A stretch of DNA of 64,000 nt from Humibacillus xanthopallidus (lineage in GTDB: Bacteria > Actinomycetota > Actinomycetes > Actinomycetales > Dermatophilaceae), in NCBI RefSeq assembly GCF_006716675.1, contig NZ_VFPM01000001.1, positions 186,001 to 250,000 of the forward strand, written 5' to 3'. Shown here piece after piece: positions 44,201 through 53,700 of the stretch; within the stretch, counting starts at the first letter, position 1; each line of letters opens with the position of its first letter. Under the pieces are notes generated by a model. The model ran no database searches and was not told the origin of the DNA. It saw only the letters and a list, made by a program, of their open reading frames with translations. Both the position numbers and the translations under genes were made by a program.

Positions 44201-45626
44201 GGATGTCGAGCAGCACCTCCCCGGGGTCCTGGACGGGCAAGCCGCGGGCCAGGGCGACCTCCGGCGCGAGGATGCGCGGCACGTTGTCGAGCGACGGGCG
44301 CCACACGTGGTCGCGCAGCGCGCGGAGCAGGGAGATGCCGTCGGCGTGGTTGCCGGCCTCACGACGGACGTAGCGGTCGAAAGCCAGCGCGGGCAGCACG
44401 GCATACGGCTGGCGACCGATGCGCAGGCCGGGCAGCGGGCCGTCGGCGCAGACCCAGTCGACGAAGTGCCGCCGGACGCCGGGCTCCTGGGCGGCGGCGC
44501 TGACCCCGCCCGTCGGCACGTCGAGCAGGTGCCGCATGGCGTAGCCGAGGGTGCCGGGCCACAGGGCCCGACGCATGTCGGCGGCCCGGGCCGCATCGGC
44601 AGAACCCCCACCCGCGGCGCGGCCGAGGGCGGTGGGCGCCGTCTGTCGCACGGGGACGTCGCGAAGGCGGTCCGGGCCGTCGGCTCCGCCGGCAAGTCCC
44701 ACGCCGAGCGCCGAGGCCAGGCGGTCGCCCGCGAGACCCCGGCCGGGTGCCGCATCGGTCACGGTGACCCGGGCGGCGAGCATCTCGCTCGGCGATCCGC
44801 TGTCGTAGCCGGAGCGCACGTCATCGGTCGTGTTGGTCGCGGTGCCGGGGGTGAGCAGCGCCAGGCCGTCGTCGGCCGCGTGCGCCTCGAGCAGCTGCGC
44901 GAGGGTGGCTCCGCCCTGCTGCGGGGTCGCCGTCTCGTCCACCCCGACGACGACGAGACGGTCGATGCCGCCCTCGAGCATCGCCGCCGGGAGCGGCTCG
45001 ATGACGAGGCCCATGCCCGCCCCGCAGGCGGCGTCGAAGTCGACGAGCCAGTCGAGCGCGCTCGGCACCGGAGGCAGCTCGTCGTCGGTCGGCACCTCAC
45101 CCTGCCCCGGCCCCGGCCCGACCGCGAGCTCCTCACGCACCTCCGACGACATGCCGTATGCCGGGGGGCTGCCGTCGCGGGTCGCCATCGCCCACCAGCG
45201 GGTGGGCAGGGCGCGGGCCAGCGGCGGCCTCGTCCACGCCTCGGCGGGCTCGACAGCCGGGAAGACCGGGCTCACGGGCGCGTCGACGGGAAGCGGCGAC
45301 GTCGGGCGACCGTCGGGGGCCGGCTCGAGGACGCGGGCGACCCACCGGGCCCGCTCGGCCGTCCCGACATCACCGAGCAGGCGGTCCCAGGCTTCGCGCT
45401 CGCGCTGGCCGTTGCCCCCGGCGCGCCACATCGCCGTCCAGTAGTCACGGCCGCGCAGGATCTCGTCGGAGGTCAGGTCGACCTCGTGGGCGTCGACGTG
45501 GACGGTGTCGGGATAGATGCGCACCTTGAGGGCGCTGCCGGAGAACCGCGTCTCGAGCCGGACCGGCAGCAGGGTGACCGGCCAGCGCGTGGACAGCGAC
45601 CAGGTGGCGGGTGGGGTGACCGTCAT
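41244..45626 (-). CDS. Giant uncharacterised protein (1460 aa)
   Basis: The N-terminus reads WPVTLLPVRLETRFSGS, then LKVRIYPDTVHVDAHE and LTSDEILRGRDYW, which together look like a conserved domain of unknown function. GMGLVIEPLP, IDRLVVVGVD and LTPGTATNTTDD (near 205-270) form a second block. The middle has PGLRIGRQPYAVLPALAF, and the C-terminal third is helical. There is no signal peptide, membrane segment or recognised catalytic motif. The ATG overlaps the stop of the 1693-aa gene (ATGA). The antisense strand also has a very long open frame, which is a GC-rich shadow. Function unknown; structural or scaffold role is only a guess. Confidence 0.88.
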   Translation of the reverse strand: MTVTPPATWSLSTRWPVTLLPVRLETRFSGSALKVRIYPDTVHVDAHEVDLTSDEILRGRDYWTAMWRAGGNGQREREAWDRLLGDVGTAERARWVARVLEPAPDGRPTSPLPVDAPVSPVFPAVEPAEAWTRPPLARALPTRWWAMATRDGSPPAYGMSSEVREELAVGPGPGQGEVPTDDELPPVPSALDWLVDFDAACGAGMGLVIEPLPAAMLEGGIDRLVVVGVDETATPQQGGATLAQLLEAHAADDGLALLTPGTATNTTDDVRSGYDSGSPSEMLAARVTVTDAAPGRGLAGDRLASALGVGLAGGADGPDRLRDVPVRQTAPTALGRAAGGGSADAARAADMRRALWPGTLGYAMRHLLDVPTGGVSAAAQEPGVRRHFVDWVCADGPLPGLRIGRQPYAVLPALAFDRYVRREAGNHADGISLLRALRDHVWRPSLDNVPRILAPEVALARGLPVQDPGEVLLDILATDARPRSVAARSLLGPDYVASLWRFAKFRLADDWQERLAAVAGPLLAELGRPAASEGLLARGVYATDAFPLHTPFVDAPTTAPVAQWLTTLSGPLSPTTLAAQTGPGGVRVPLLYRLARASLLAEHSAAADDASRRYGIPAARTRDGQELHNILPADVVPTFAERLAPAVPGWPSLEAALTESSSTFPPATGVRDVRAALASLRSASASDLERHLGGVLGLASYRLDAWITSYATERLATIRAAEPAGTHLGGYGVLVDLLPDGPAPQQTEPVADEPLPLTRTPGAGHVLSPSIAHATTAAVLRSGFRARGAGPDNPLAVELTSRRVRLATGVLQGIREGQPLPALLGYLFERALHEHPREFLDRFLPRLRELAPSEATEVRADGSLRRTELPGGVVDGLALLRRRPTLPWGDGLPAASATDADHVALDEVLDVLEDAVDAVHDALLAESVHHALQGNMARAAASLDTVSRGVVPPPAELDVAATPTSGLVVRHRLLVLSNGQSASRAEFPANPATTSLRAMASPELDAIASALLPSTGRVFVRLVWTSPEGVTHVQARQLSALFLAAIDCVMMPPRGPEPSGGELEQRIALDAWTVAPSDVTPEWSLRLDFGRDPAWPADRLGVGEFLTAVAGVRALLLQSRPVVASDLEPGAPTDGLVDHQHILNRAEAVTVALTAAAHDLETGDESTRRAALLVAAGVGIIGAVPPPRLARHAEAVVEAAARTRKALLERLAAAAAVLAGEATADRQRRRLAALVGEDLPVLPRVSHPEQPDLAASLAASTALQGGDPWASSAWLARAARVREGADRLQTALIGADALEAPAATLVSPTLRVAQLPHVPGDLWRALPRSADTPGEGLAGFVVAAPMGLDPLAPVCGLLVDEWTETVPDERRTAAVAFEYDAPGSAPPQSLLVAVPPDASPTWTPAVLFDTVSETIDLARLRMVDPAALDRIGQFLPGLYFPVNVARAVPTTDFTPDAAPV

Positions 45627-48600
45627 CGCGGTGAGACCTCCGGCAGGGCGAGCAGGTTGTTGGGCGCCTCGGCGTCGCCACGAGTGCGCACGTAGCGGCG
45701 GCCGTCGGCCCGGTCGACGACGACGATCGGGGTGCGGCGAGAGCCGATCTGCACGTAGAAGTGGTCACCGTGGGCGGCTGCGTCGGCGACCTCGTCGACC
45801 GTGAGGCGCCACACCGAGCCGGGGTCGGCGTGCTCACCGTGCAGGGCGACGATGTGCCCGTCACGGCGCTCGATGCCGGTGATGCGCCAGCCGTCGAGCA
45901 GGGGGCCGAGCATTCGCGCTGCATGGACGGCGATCTCGACCGGCTGTTGCAGCAGGGCCCTCGCCACGTGGGCACCGTTGCGGCCGAAGGTCGCTCCGTC
46001 GAGAGTGAGGCCGCTGACGGAGGTGGCGCCGACGGGCAGGAAGCGCGCCGTCGAGACGGCGGCGGGCCCGACGAGGTGCGCCCAGTGCAGGTCGGACCAG
46101 TGACTCGGTGGCGTGGCCCACCTCGTGCGGTCCTCGGGCGGGTCGTCGACACCGAACCGCAGGGCCGTGGCCTGCTCGCGCAGCACGATGAACCACCCCG
46201 GGGCGCTTCCCCCACCGCGCGCTGCCGCGACCGACAGCGGGAAGCCGAAGAGGAGCAGGTCGGGCGAGAGCCAGCCGCTGAAGATCGGCGCGACCTCCTG
46301 GTCCTGCGGGGCGAGGTCCCGGCGGCTGCGCGCGTCATCGGCCCAGACCGCGGGGCGCATGGCGACCGTCGTCGAGGGGTAGCGTCGCAGCAGCTCGCCG
46401 CGCACGGCGAGGACGAGGTTGCCCTCGCCGCTCGCGCCCACCCCGGTGGCGTGGCTGCCGAGCGGGCCGCCCCAGCCACTGATCGGGGGGATGTCGGGCG
46501 CGCCGCCCTTCGTGCCACGGACGTCCCAGAACTGACGGAACCAGGTCGTCCGGAGGTCGACGGGCACCTCGCGCCACAGCAGCTCGCGGCTCAGCTCGTG
46601 GTTGAGCCCGACGAGGAAGGCCTCGATGAAGGCGGGATTGGCACGGAGCAACGTCATCGTCTCGGGCGGGATCTGCTCCACGCCCGGCACGATGTGCTCC
46701 TGGCCCACCCGCCGCAGCAGCTCGTAGGACGGCTGCGGGAAGCCCACCTGCCGCACGACCGGCCGCAGCGAGTCGGCGACGGGGTCACCCGTCGTGCTGC
46801 CGGGGGGCCGCTCGGGCAGGGCCCGTCCTCCGACGACGATGCGCCCGAGCGTCGCCCCCGGGACCGTCTGGGCGGGGTCGAGCGCCGTCACCAGGCGGGT
46901 GGCGGTCTGCGCGACGTCGACGACCTGCTCTCGCGCGGCCTTCGCCAGCGACTGGGCCGGTGCGAGGTAGGCCTGGTGGGCGGCCGATGCAGCGGTGAAG
47001 GCCGCGCCCATGGTGGCGCGGCGCTGCACGAGGGCGGGGTCGAGGTCGTAGACCGTGAGCGCAGCACCCTGGTTCTCCCAGCCGAACCAGTAGGGCACGA
47101 CCTGGTCGCCCGACCAGACCCGCGCCTGCCCGGTCTCGTCCGCGTCGAAGCCGATGCGGATCCGGCCCTCGTTGTCGTACTGGGGGTCGGCGAGGAAGAG
47201 CATGACGAGGTCGGGCTTGCGGCTGCCTGTGATGTCGACGACGCACAGCCCTGCGCCTGCGTGTCGCGGTGCGATCGGCGGGCCACCGACCGGTCGCGGC
47301 GCGCTCCATGAGCCGACGACGTTGCCCCGGCGGTTGAGCACGTGTCCGATCCGGACGCTCGCACGGTCCGCTCCGCCCGCGTCCTCGACGACGAGCAGGG
47401 CGAGGTCGGCCCGGTCGTCGTCGTCGAGGTCGGCCACGTCGACCCCGAGACCCCGCACCGTTCCGACGCCGTCCCACGGGATCGGCTTGGACTCGGACCA
47501 GCCGTCACTGACGTTGCCGTTCGCGTCGAGGCGCCAGCCGACGCGGTAGTAGAGCCTGGTGGCGACGCCGGGGCCCGAGACGGCATACGCGACGACGAGC
47601 TCCGGTCGACCGTCACCGTCGAGGTCCGCCAGGGCGATGTCGCACTCGGTGACGAGCGTGTTGAGCTGCGAGTGCAGCGCTTTGGGGCCGATCCAGCCGG
47701 TCGGCACGCCGTTGGCGTCGAGGTCGGTGCCGATCCAGTAGCGGGCGTCGCACCCCGCCGTGCCCGGCTCGACGGTGAGGACGACGATGTCGGGACGGCC
47801 CGTGCCCGTGACGTCGCCGACGGCGATGCCGAGCCCACGACTCTCCGCGCCGAGGACCGGGCCGGCATAGGGGCTGCCGGCCGGCAGCCAGCCGCCTGCG
47901 ACAGTGCCGTCGAAGCCGAGGTCGCGACCGACCCGGTGATAGACCCGGTTGGCGCCGCCGGGGTTGTCGACGTGGGCGACGACGGCCGAGCCGAACATCG
48001 CGAGACGAGGTGCCCACCGCTCCTCGGCCGGCGGCTGGGCCGTGACCGATCCCTGCCCCCCGCTGTCCTTGGGGATGCCGTGGTCGACCCACTGCCACCC
48101 GTTCGCGCCGTAGGTGCGTCCCCACAGGTGCCCGTCGGAGGCGGCGCAGAAGAACGTGTGGGCCTGCACGGCGGCGTCGGGCTGGGCGATGATGCTCGCT
48201 CCGCTCGGCGGCTTGCCGTGGTAGACCCAGACGTACGCGCTGCCGTTCCACACCCGCTCGGCGACCCCGCCGTCGGAGACCCGCACGAACTGCTTGGACC
48301 CGAGCATCGGCGCGCCCGACGGGCTGACGACGGCGCCCTGCGGCGGGCGGCCGTGCGCCACCCACTGCCAGCCGCTCGAGCCGAGGTAGCGCTCCCAGAG
48401 GTCGCCCTTCTGGGTCGTGACGAAGAGCTTGGAGCTCTGGAACGACGGCCCGATGTCGGGGATCAGGCCGCCGTCGGGGAAGCCGTGGCGAACCCATGTG
48501 TAGGTGCTGGTCACGAGGCTCAGCTCCCACAGCTCACCGAGGTTGCTGATGACGAAGACGGAGCCGTTGATGACGCCACCGGGGCGGCCGACCGCCGACT

Positions 48601-50704
48601 GGGACGGCCACCAGATCGGCCCCACCGGGTAGCGCGGGATGCGGCCGTGGTCCACCCACCGCCACGTTCCCGGCAGGTCCGGCCGCAGCTCGGCCATCGA
48701 GCCGTTGGTGCACGTCACGAAGACGCTGCTGCCCGCTGCCGCCGCGCCGCTCGTCGTGACGTACGTCCCCTCGGGGCGGCCGTGGTCCTGCCACAGCCAG
48801 CGGTCGCCGTCCCAGTAGAGGGAGCAGAGCCGGCCGTCGGCCGTGGCGACGTAGACCCTGCGACCTACGGCGGCGCTCACCGAGGAGGCGGCATTGCCCC
48901 CCGGCGGACGGCCGTGGTCGCGCCAGACCCAGGTGCCCCCGATGAAGCGGACCTCGAAGACGCGGCCGTCCTCGCTCGCGGCGAAGAACCGGTCCTCGAA
49001 GACGAGGACGCCCGGCGGGCTGACGATCTTCGTCGGCGCCTCGACGATGGGGGGCGCGGCCGCACCGGTCTGCAGCAGCCACCACGGGGCGAGCTTCTCG
49101 ATGTAGGACTGGGTCACGGACTTGAGCGCGAGCGGCACGGAGGCCTCGGCGAGGGCATGCAGCTGCACCGTGCCCGCCGGCGGGTCGAGCGTCGGCGCCT
49201 TGCTGATCGTCGTGGCCGCGAGCGCCGCGACGGGGGCACGGAGCGCGGCCCCACCGGCCCGTCGAGCCACCGGCCCGTGCGGCCGCGCGACTCGCCGGAA
49301 GGCCGACGACGACACGGCGGCCAGCCCGGGGTTGCCCGAGACGAGCGAGCCGATGCTCTGCCCGCTCCGCGGGGTCACCGACACCAGGCGCGAGACCGGC
49401 GCGGTGAGGGCGAGGACCTCGGCCTGCGTGAGGGGTCGCCCCGGACCCTCATCGGTGAGGCGTCTGCGGTGCAGCTGCTCCGAGACGGCCCGCGCGAGCT
49501 GTGCCCGCCGCAGCAGGTCGTTCGCCTCACGCAGGCTCGCGGCCTGCGTCCACGCTGCCTCCGCGAGCTCCTCCTGGTGGTCCCGGACGACTCGGGCTCC
49601 GAGCCCCGCAGCCACCCGGTGGCGGGGGTCGAGGTTGAGCTCGCGCAGCCACTCGGGGCCGCTCCCGTCGGGCGGGACCTCGACGGTGCCCGCCTGTCCG
49701 GAGCCGTAGAGCGGAGGGGTGAGCCGCTCGGGGTGGCCGAGCAAGGCCCGCATCGCGGCCCGGTGCTCCGACCGCTGGGGGTCGGGCCAGGGCGTCGGCC
49801 GCGAGGCCGGTGCGCGCAGTGCCCCCTCGAGTCCGAGGACGCCGCCCGGCGCGTCCTCTGCGACCTCGGGCAGGCCGGGGTCGGCCGCCCCGACGAACAT
49901 CGGACGGCGGCCGACCGTCTCCGGCACCGACCGTGGCTCGATGCGCCGCACGAGGGTCTCGAAGTCACCGCCGACACCGGTGCGGAAGCGCCACGAGTCG
50001 TAGACGGGCAGGTCGATCTCGTCGGCCGACGCTGTGTCCCACGCGTCGGTGAGGTCGCCGGTCTCGTGGTCACCGAGCGGCAGCCCGAGACCGGCGAGCC
50101 GGCCCGCCTCGAAGGCGGGCACGAGCGCTGCGACGTAGTCGGTGCCGGCGACGAGACGGCGCGGGGAGACGATCCGCGAGAGCGACCGCTCCGTCGCCGC
50201 GAGCGCAGCAGCGGGCCCCTCGGCGGTGTCCGCGACGGCGAGCTGGGCATGGGCCCAGGCCCACGACTCCGCAAGCGGGGGCAGCTCGTTCTGCGGGCAG
50301 GTGAGGACGGGGAGCGGATGGTCGGCCTTGCCCGTCACCTGCGCGGGTGGCTCGGGCACGACGACGAGGACGAGCCACGGCCGAAGCCGCCCGTCGGCGT
50401 CGGGGCCACCGGTCGTGAAGGCCCAGGGGGCATCGGGGTTGTCGAGCTCGACGCACGCGAAGCCCGTCGTCTCCGCGCCGTCCGTGTCGGGCGCGGGGAA
50501 CCGCCGCACGACCTGCTCGCCGTCGAGGCCGAGCACGTCGCCCGGACCGAAGGTGCCCACCTCGCGGGGCACGGTGACGCCGGCACCATCGGCCCCGAGG
50601 ACGACCGTCACCGTCACGTGACCGCGGGCCGGCAACGCTGCTGTCGAAGGGAATCCGGCTGACAGACCGGCTCGGACCCACGGCAGGAAGCGCAGCCCGC
50701 TCAT
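45623..50704 (-). CDS. Giant protein with seven-bladed propeller and FG-GAP-like repeats (1693 aa)
   Basis: Domains in order: an N-terminal region of unknown type (1-540) that includes helical parts; a beta propeller at about 555-885 with seven W/Y-x-W-x-x-H-G repeats (His at 597, 641, 686, 740, 784, 829 and 875); four FG-GAP/VCBS-like segments (about 957, 1020, 1085 and 1150, for example ALADLDGDGRPELVV) with Asp-rich loops that usually bind calcium; and a C-terminal region (about 1330-1693) with GLNHELSRELLWREVPVD and TTWFRQFWD, a motif I have seen only in uncharacterised large proteins. No signal peptide is visible. The propeller suggests binding of sugars or proteins. It is coupled by ATGA overlaps on both sides. 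Confidence 0.88.
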   Translation of the reverse strand: MSGLRFLPWVRAGLSAGFPSTAALPARGHVTVTVVLGADGAGVTVPREVGTFGPGDVLGLDGEQVVRRFPAPDTDGAETTGFACVELDNPDAPWAFTTGGPDADGRLRPWLVLVVVPEPPAQVTGKADHPLPVLTCPQNELPPLAESWAWAHAQLAVADTAEGPAAALAATERSLSRIVSPRRLVAGTDYVAALVPAFEAGRLAGLGLPLGDHETGDLTDAWDTASADEIDLPVYDSWRFRTGVGGDFETLVRRIEPRSVPETVGRRPMFVGAADPGLPEVAEDAPGGVLGLEGALRAPASRPTPWPDPQRSEHRAAMRALLGHPERLTPPLYGSGQAGTVEVPPDGSGPEWLRELNLDPRHRVAAGLGARVVRDHQEELAEAAWTQAASLREANDLLRRAQLARAVSEQLHRRRLTDEGPGRPLTQAEVLALTAPVSRLVSVTPRSGQSIGSLVSGNPGLAAVSSSAFRRVARPHGPVARRAGGAALRAPVAALAATTISKAPTLDPPAGTVQLHALAEASVPLALKSVTQSYIEKLAPWWLLQTGAAAPPIVEAPTKIVSPPGVLVFEDRFFAASEDGRVFEVRFIGGTWVWRDHGRPPGGNAASSVSAAVGRRVYVATADGRLCSLYWDGDRWLWQDHGRPEGTYVTTSGAAAAGSSVFVTCTNGSMAELRPDLPGTWRWVDHGRIPRYPVGPIWWPSQSAVGRPGGVINGSVFVISNLGELWELSLVTSTYTWVRHGFPDGGLIPDIGPSFQSSKLFVTTQKGDLWERYLGSSGWQWVAHGRPPQGAVVSPSGAPMLGSKQFVRVSDGGVAERVWNGSAYVWVYHGKPPSGASIIAQPDAAVQAHTFFCAASDGHLWGRTYGANGWQWVDHGIPKDSGGQGSVTAQPPAEERWAPRLAMFGSAVVAHVDNPGGANRVYHRVGRDLGFDGTVAGGWLPAGSPYAGPVLGAESRGLGIAVGDVTGTGRPDIVVLTVEPGTAGCDARYWIGTDLDANGVPTGWIGPKALHSQLNTLVTECDIALADLDGDGRPELVVAYAVSGPGVATRLYYRVGWRLDANGNVSDGWSESKPIPWDGVGTVRGLGVDVADLDDDDRADLALLVVEDAGGADRASVRIGHVLNRRGNVVGSWSAPRPVGGPPIAPRHAGAGLCVVDITGSRKPDLVMLFLADPQYDNEGRIRIGFDADETGQARVWSGDQVVPYWFGWENQGAALTVYDLDPALVQRRATMGAAFTAASAAHQAYLAPAQSLAKAAREQVVDVAQTATRLVTALDPAQTVPGATLGRIVVGGRALPERPPGSTTGDPVADSLRPVVRQVGFPQPSYELLRRVGQEHIVPGVEQIPPETMTLLRANPAFIEAFLVGLNHELSRELLWREVPVDLRTTWFRQFWDVRGTKGGAPDIPPISGWGGPLGSHATGVGASGEGNLVLAVRGELLRRYPSTTVAMRPAVWADDARSRRDLAPQDQEVAPIFSGWLSPDLLLFGFPLSVAAARGGGSAPGWFIVLREQATALRFGVDDPPEDRTRWATPPSHWSDLHWAHLVGPAAVSTARFLPVGATSVSGLTLDGATFGRNGAHVARALLQQPVEIAVHAARMLGPLLDGWRITGIERRDGHIVALHGEHADPGSVWRLTVDEVADAAAHGDHFYVQIGSRRTPIVVVDRADGRRYVRTRGDAEAPNNLLALPEVSPR
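48050..49042 (-). repeat. Seven propeller-blade repeats inside the 1693-aa protein
   Basis: Seven coding repeats of 44-46 residues (one of 54) share an aromatic-x-Trp-x-x-His-Gly core, usually followed by R/K/I/F-P. The number and spacing fit one closed seven-bladed propeller, comparable in layout to PLL-type lectins. Confidence 0.8.
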
Positions 50705-53700
50705 CGGGTCGCCTCGGCCAGGGAGACGACGGGGACCCGGTCCTCGCCGCGGACGGGGCCGCCGAAGTGCTCGAGCACGGCGGTGTACGTGTCGGGCACG
50801 GGACGCAGCCCTCGCGAGCCGTCAGCGGGTGCCATGAGCCCGGAGACGGCATACCTCGGCTCGAGGACGGTGACCTCGGCGACGTCGGTGGCGAAGCGGG
50901 CGGCGCCGCCGCGGCGAGCCGGCGCCACGGCTGCCGGGCCGGTCTCGATGCTGCGGGCGAAGCGCTCGGGGGCGAGCGGCTCGGGGGCGAGGGAACGGAC
51001 GGGCTGCGTCGGCGCGTCGAGGATGCCGCGCTCGTAGGCGACCTCCGTGAACACCCCGGCCGTGGCGTCGGCGGGAACGGAGTAGCCCGGCGAGCCGAAC
51101 CACGATCCGGACTGGAGCATCTCGAAGTCGGGCCGGCCCAACCGCTGGTCGTCGGTGAGGTCGAAGAACTCCCCGGGGGCGAACGCCGCGAGGATCGGCG
51201 ACCCCGGCTCGACCGTGGTCGCGGCCCCGAAACGGGCGCCCGCGATCGTGTACATCCGCGGGCGGTCGAGCGGCACCCGGCCGAGCCGCTGAACCGAGAC
51301 CGCGAGCGGCAGGACGGCCTGCTGCACGCCGACCTGGCCGAGGGGGTGGACGAGGAGTCCGTCGGCCTCGACCGAGCGGAGCGTCGCGACCGAGGAGGCC
51401 GAGGGAGGGCGCACCGACCAGGCGCCTGCTGCCGAGAGGGCCTCCGTCGTGCGGCCGGTCGGGTCGAGCGGCATGGGCGCGTCACGCTCGGGCTCGGGCG
51501 GCCCCCACCGGCCCTCGACCGGCACGGAGCCGTTGATGAACCACAGGCTGAAGGACGCCTTGCCCTTGAAGACCCACGGCTCCGGGCCCGTGAGCGAGAG
51601 CTGGAGCAGGACGGCCATGAGGACGCGGTCGCCGCGCTTGAGCGAGACGCTGGCCTCGAGGTAGAGGTCGAGACCGAAGGGGCTCCAGCGGATGAGCGCG
51701 TCGAAGACGAGATGGCCGTCGACGCTGAAGCCGAGCGCCTCGGCGTGCACCTCCACCCGCGCCCCGAGCTGGAGGCTGTTGGACGTCACGGCGAGGTAGG
51801 CCGTCAGGGTGATCTTCGGGTTCTTCTTCTTCGAGATCGCGAGCGTCAGGCGCCGCACCTCGGGGAAGCCCGGTGGCGGCGTGTAGCGCGGGTGGAAGCC
51901 GCCGGCGCTGAACGCGAAGACCGAGCGGTCGCCCCAGGCCGCCCGCACGAGCATGTCGCCCGTGAGCTCCATCCCGGCGATCTTCGAGTCGACGAAGGTC
52001 GCGTCGAGCGAGAACTCCTTCTTGTCGAGGTCGAGGATGCCGACGGCGTCGAGACGCAGCTCGACGGCGGGTGACTTCTCGGGGAGCTTGAGGGCGACGC
52101 GTCCGAGGACGATGAGCCGCAGAGGCGCGGGGATCTCGAGCAGCAGCGCGAGCTCGAGGCTGAGCCAGGCCTCGGGCCCCCACGTGAACTTGGCCATGAG
52201 CCCGAACACGTGTCGGTCGGGCGCGACGGGGAAGAGGGCGCCGAGGGTCGAGAGCAGCTGCGGCGCGTTGCCCACGGGGTCGGGCGGGAAGAGCACGGCG
52301 TCGAGCGCCTTGGTGCGTACCCCCGCCCGCAGCGCGGGGAGGTCGGTCGTGCGATGGAGCCCGACGACGAGACCTGCGCCGGCGATGTGCACGCCGAAGG
52401 CGATGTGTACCGGCTTCCACTGCGCGGCCGCCACGACGATGAGCGACCACGTCTCCTTGCCGTCACGGCCGAGGATCGGTGAGCCGTCGGGGAGCTTGGT
52501 GTTGAGCAGGCCCAGGGCAGCGAGCTTGAAGTCGCCGAAGCCGAGCTCGAGCGCCCCGGCGTACTGCCCTTTCAACTCGTCGACGAAGAGGTAGCCGCCA
52601 CCCTTGACCGGGCCGGCCTTGATCGTCATGCCGACGCCGTCGGGCGCCTTGAACCTCGGGACGAGCTGGACGGGGCCGAGGGCCCCACCGCTCGTCTGCG
52701 GGAAGGACAGCTCTCCGGTGATGCCGATGCGCTCGACGACGGCCTTGAGGGCGCCGATCTCGAGCTTGACGGTCAGTGCCGCGGTGGCCCCGAGGGTGCG
52801 GGTCGCGACGTCCGCGTCGAGGGCGAGGTAGACGGAGTCGATCTCGAACGGGCCGAGCCCGAGGTGGATGGGCAGCGTGACGGCGGTCGAGAGGCCGCCG
52901 GCGATGGCGAGGCCGCCGCGCCGCGACCACGCGAGGCCGAGGTCGAACTCGACGCGCAGGCCCTCGGTCGGCAGCACCCGCTTGAGGAAGGCGTCGCCGT
53001 CGCCGGCGCGCACGACGACCTCCGCCTTCTGGGCAGCGAGCCCGAGGCCGAAGTCCTCGCGGCCGGTGCCCATGACGGCGAAGGCCTCGAGCACCGCCGA
53101 GCCGACCGCCAGGTGGGTGCCGTCCGCCGGGCCGAGCAGCAGGGCGAAGCCCGACCCGTCGGGCAGCCGCGAGGCCCGCGCCCGGGCACTCAGGGACGGC
53201 GTCGACCCGTGCAGCTCGAAGCCGTTCTCGTTCAGCTCGATCGCGCCAGGGGCACCGGCGTCGAGCTCGAGCTCGTAGCGCCACCGCGCGACCGCGTGGC
53301 TGAGCCCGACGCCGACACGCGGCACGACGACGAGCCCGAGGGTGCCGGTCGTGCCGCTCGAGCCCGGGTGGTAGCGCAGGGCGATCGTCGCACCGAGGGG
53401 CAGGGTGACGCTGCTGCCGAGGCGGATCGTCCCGGCGATGGAGAGCATGTGGCCGGACAGGGCGACGCCCGCCGGGCTGAGCGCCGACACGATGTCGTCG
53501 GAGATGCCGTAGCGCGCGGGCACGCCGAGCTCGCCGAGGAGGGCCGCGACGCGCGGGAAGGCCATCGACGCGAGGCGGTCGGCGTCGCCCTGGCTCGTCA
53601 CCCCGTTGGGCAGGTAGACGTCGTGGAAGTGACCAGCAGGGTCGGCCAGCAGGTCGATGATCCGGTCGAGGTGGATGGTGTCGCGCCGCCGCGGCAGCCG

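Noticed and set aside
40077..45695. Rightward open frame of 1872 codons opposite the 1460-aa gene
   Set aside because: It is Arg/Gly/Glu-rich with no domain-like pattern, and it runs through gene junctions of the opposite strand. It is a GC-rich antisense shadow.
47342..50662. Rightward open frame of 1106 codons opposite the propeller gene
   Set aside because: Low-complexity composition, no ribosome site, and the opposite strand has clear repeats and overlaps. Shadow.
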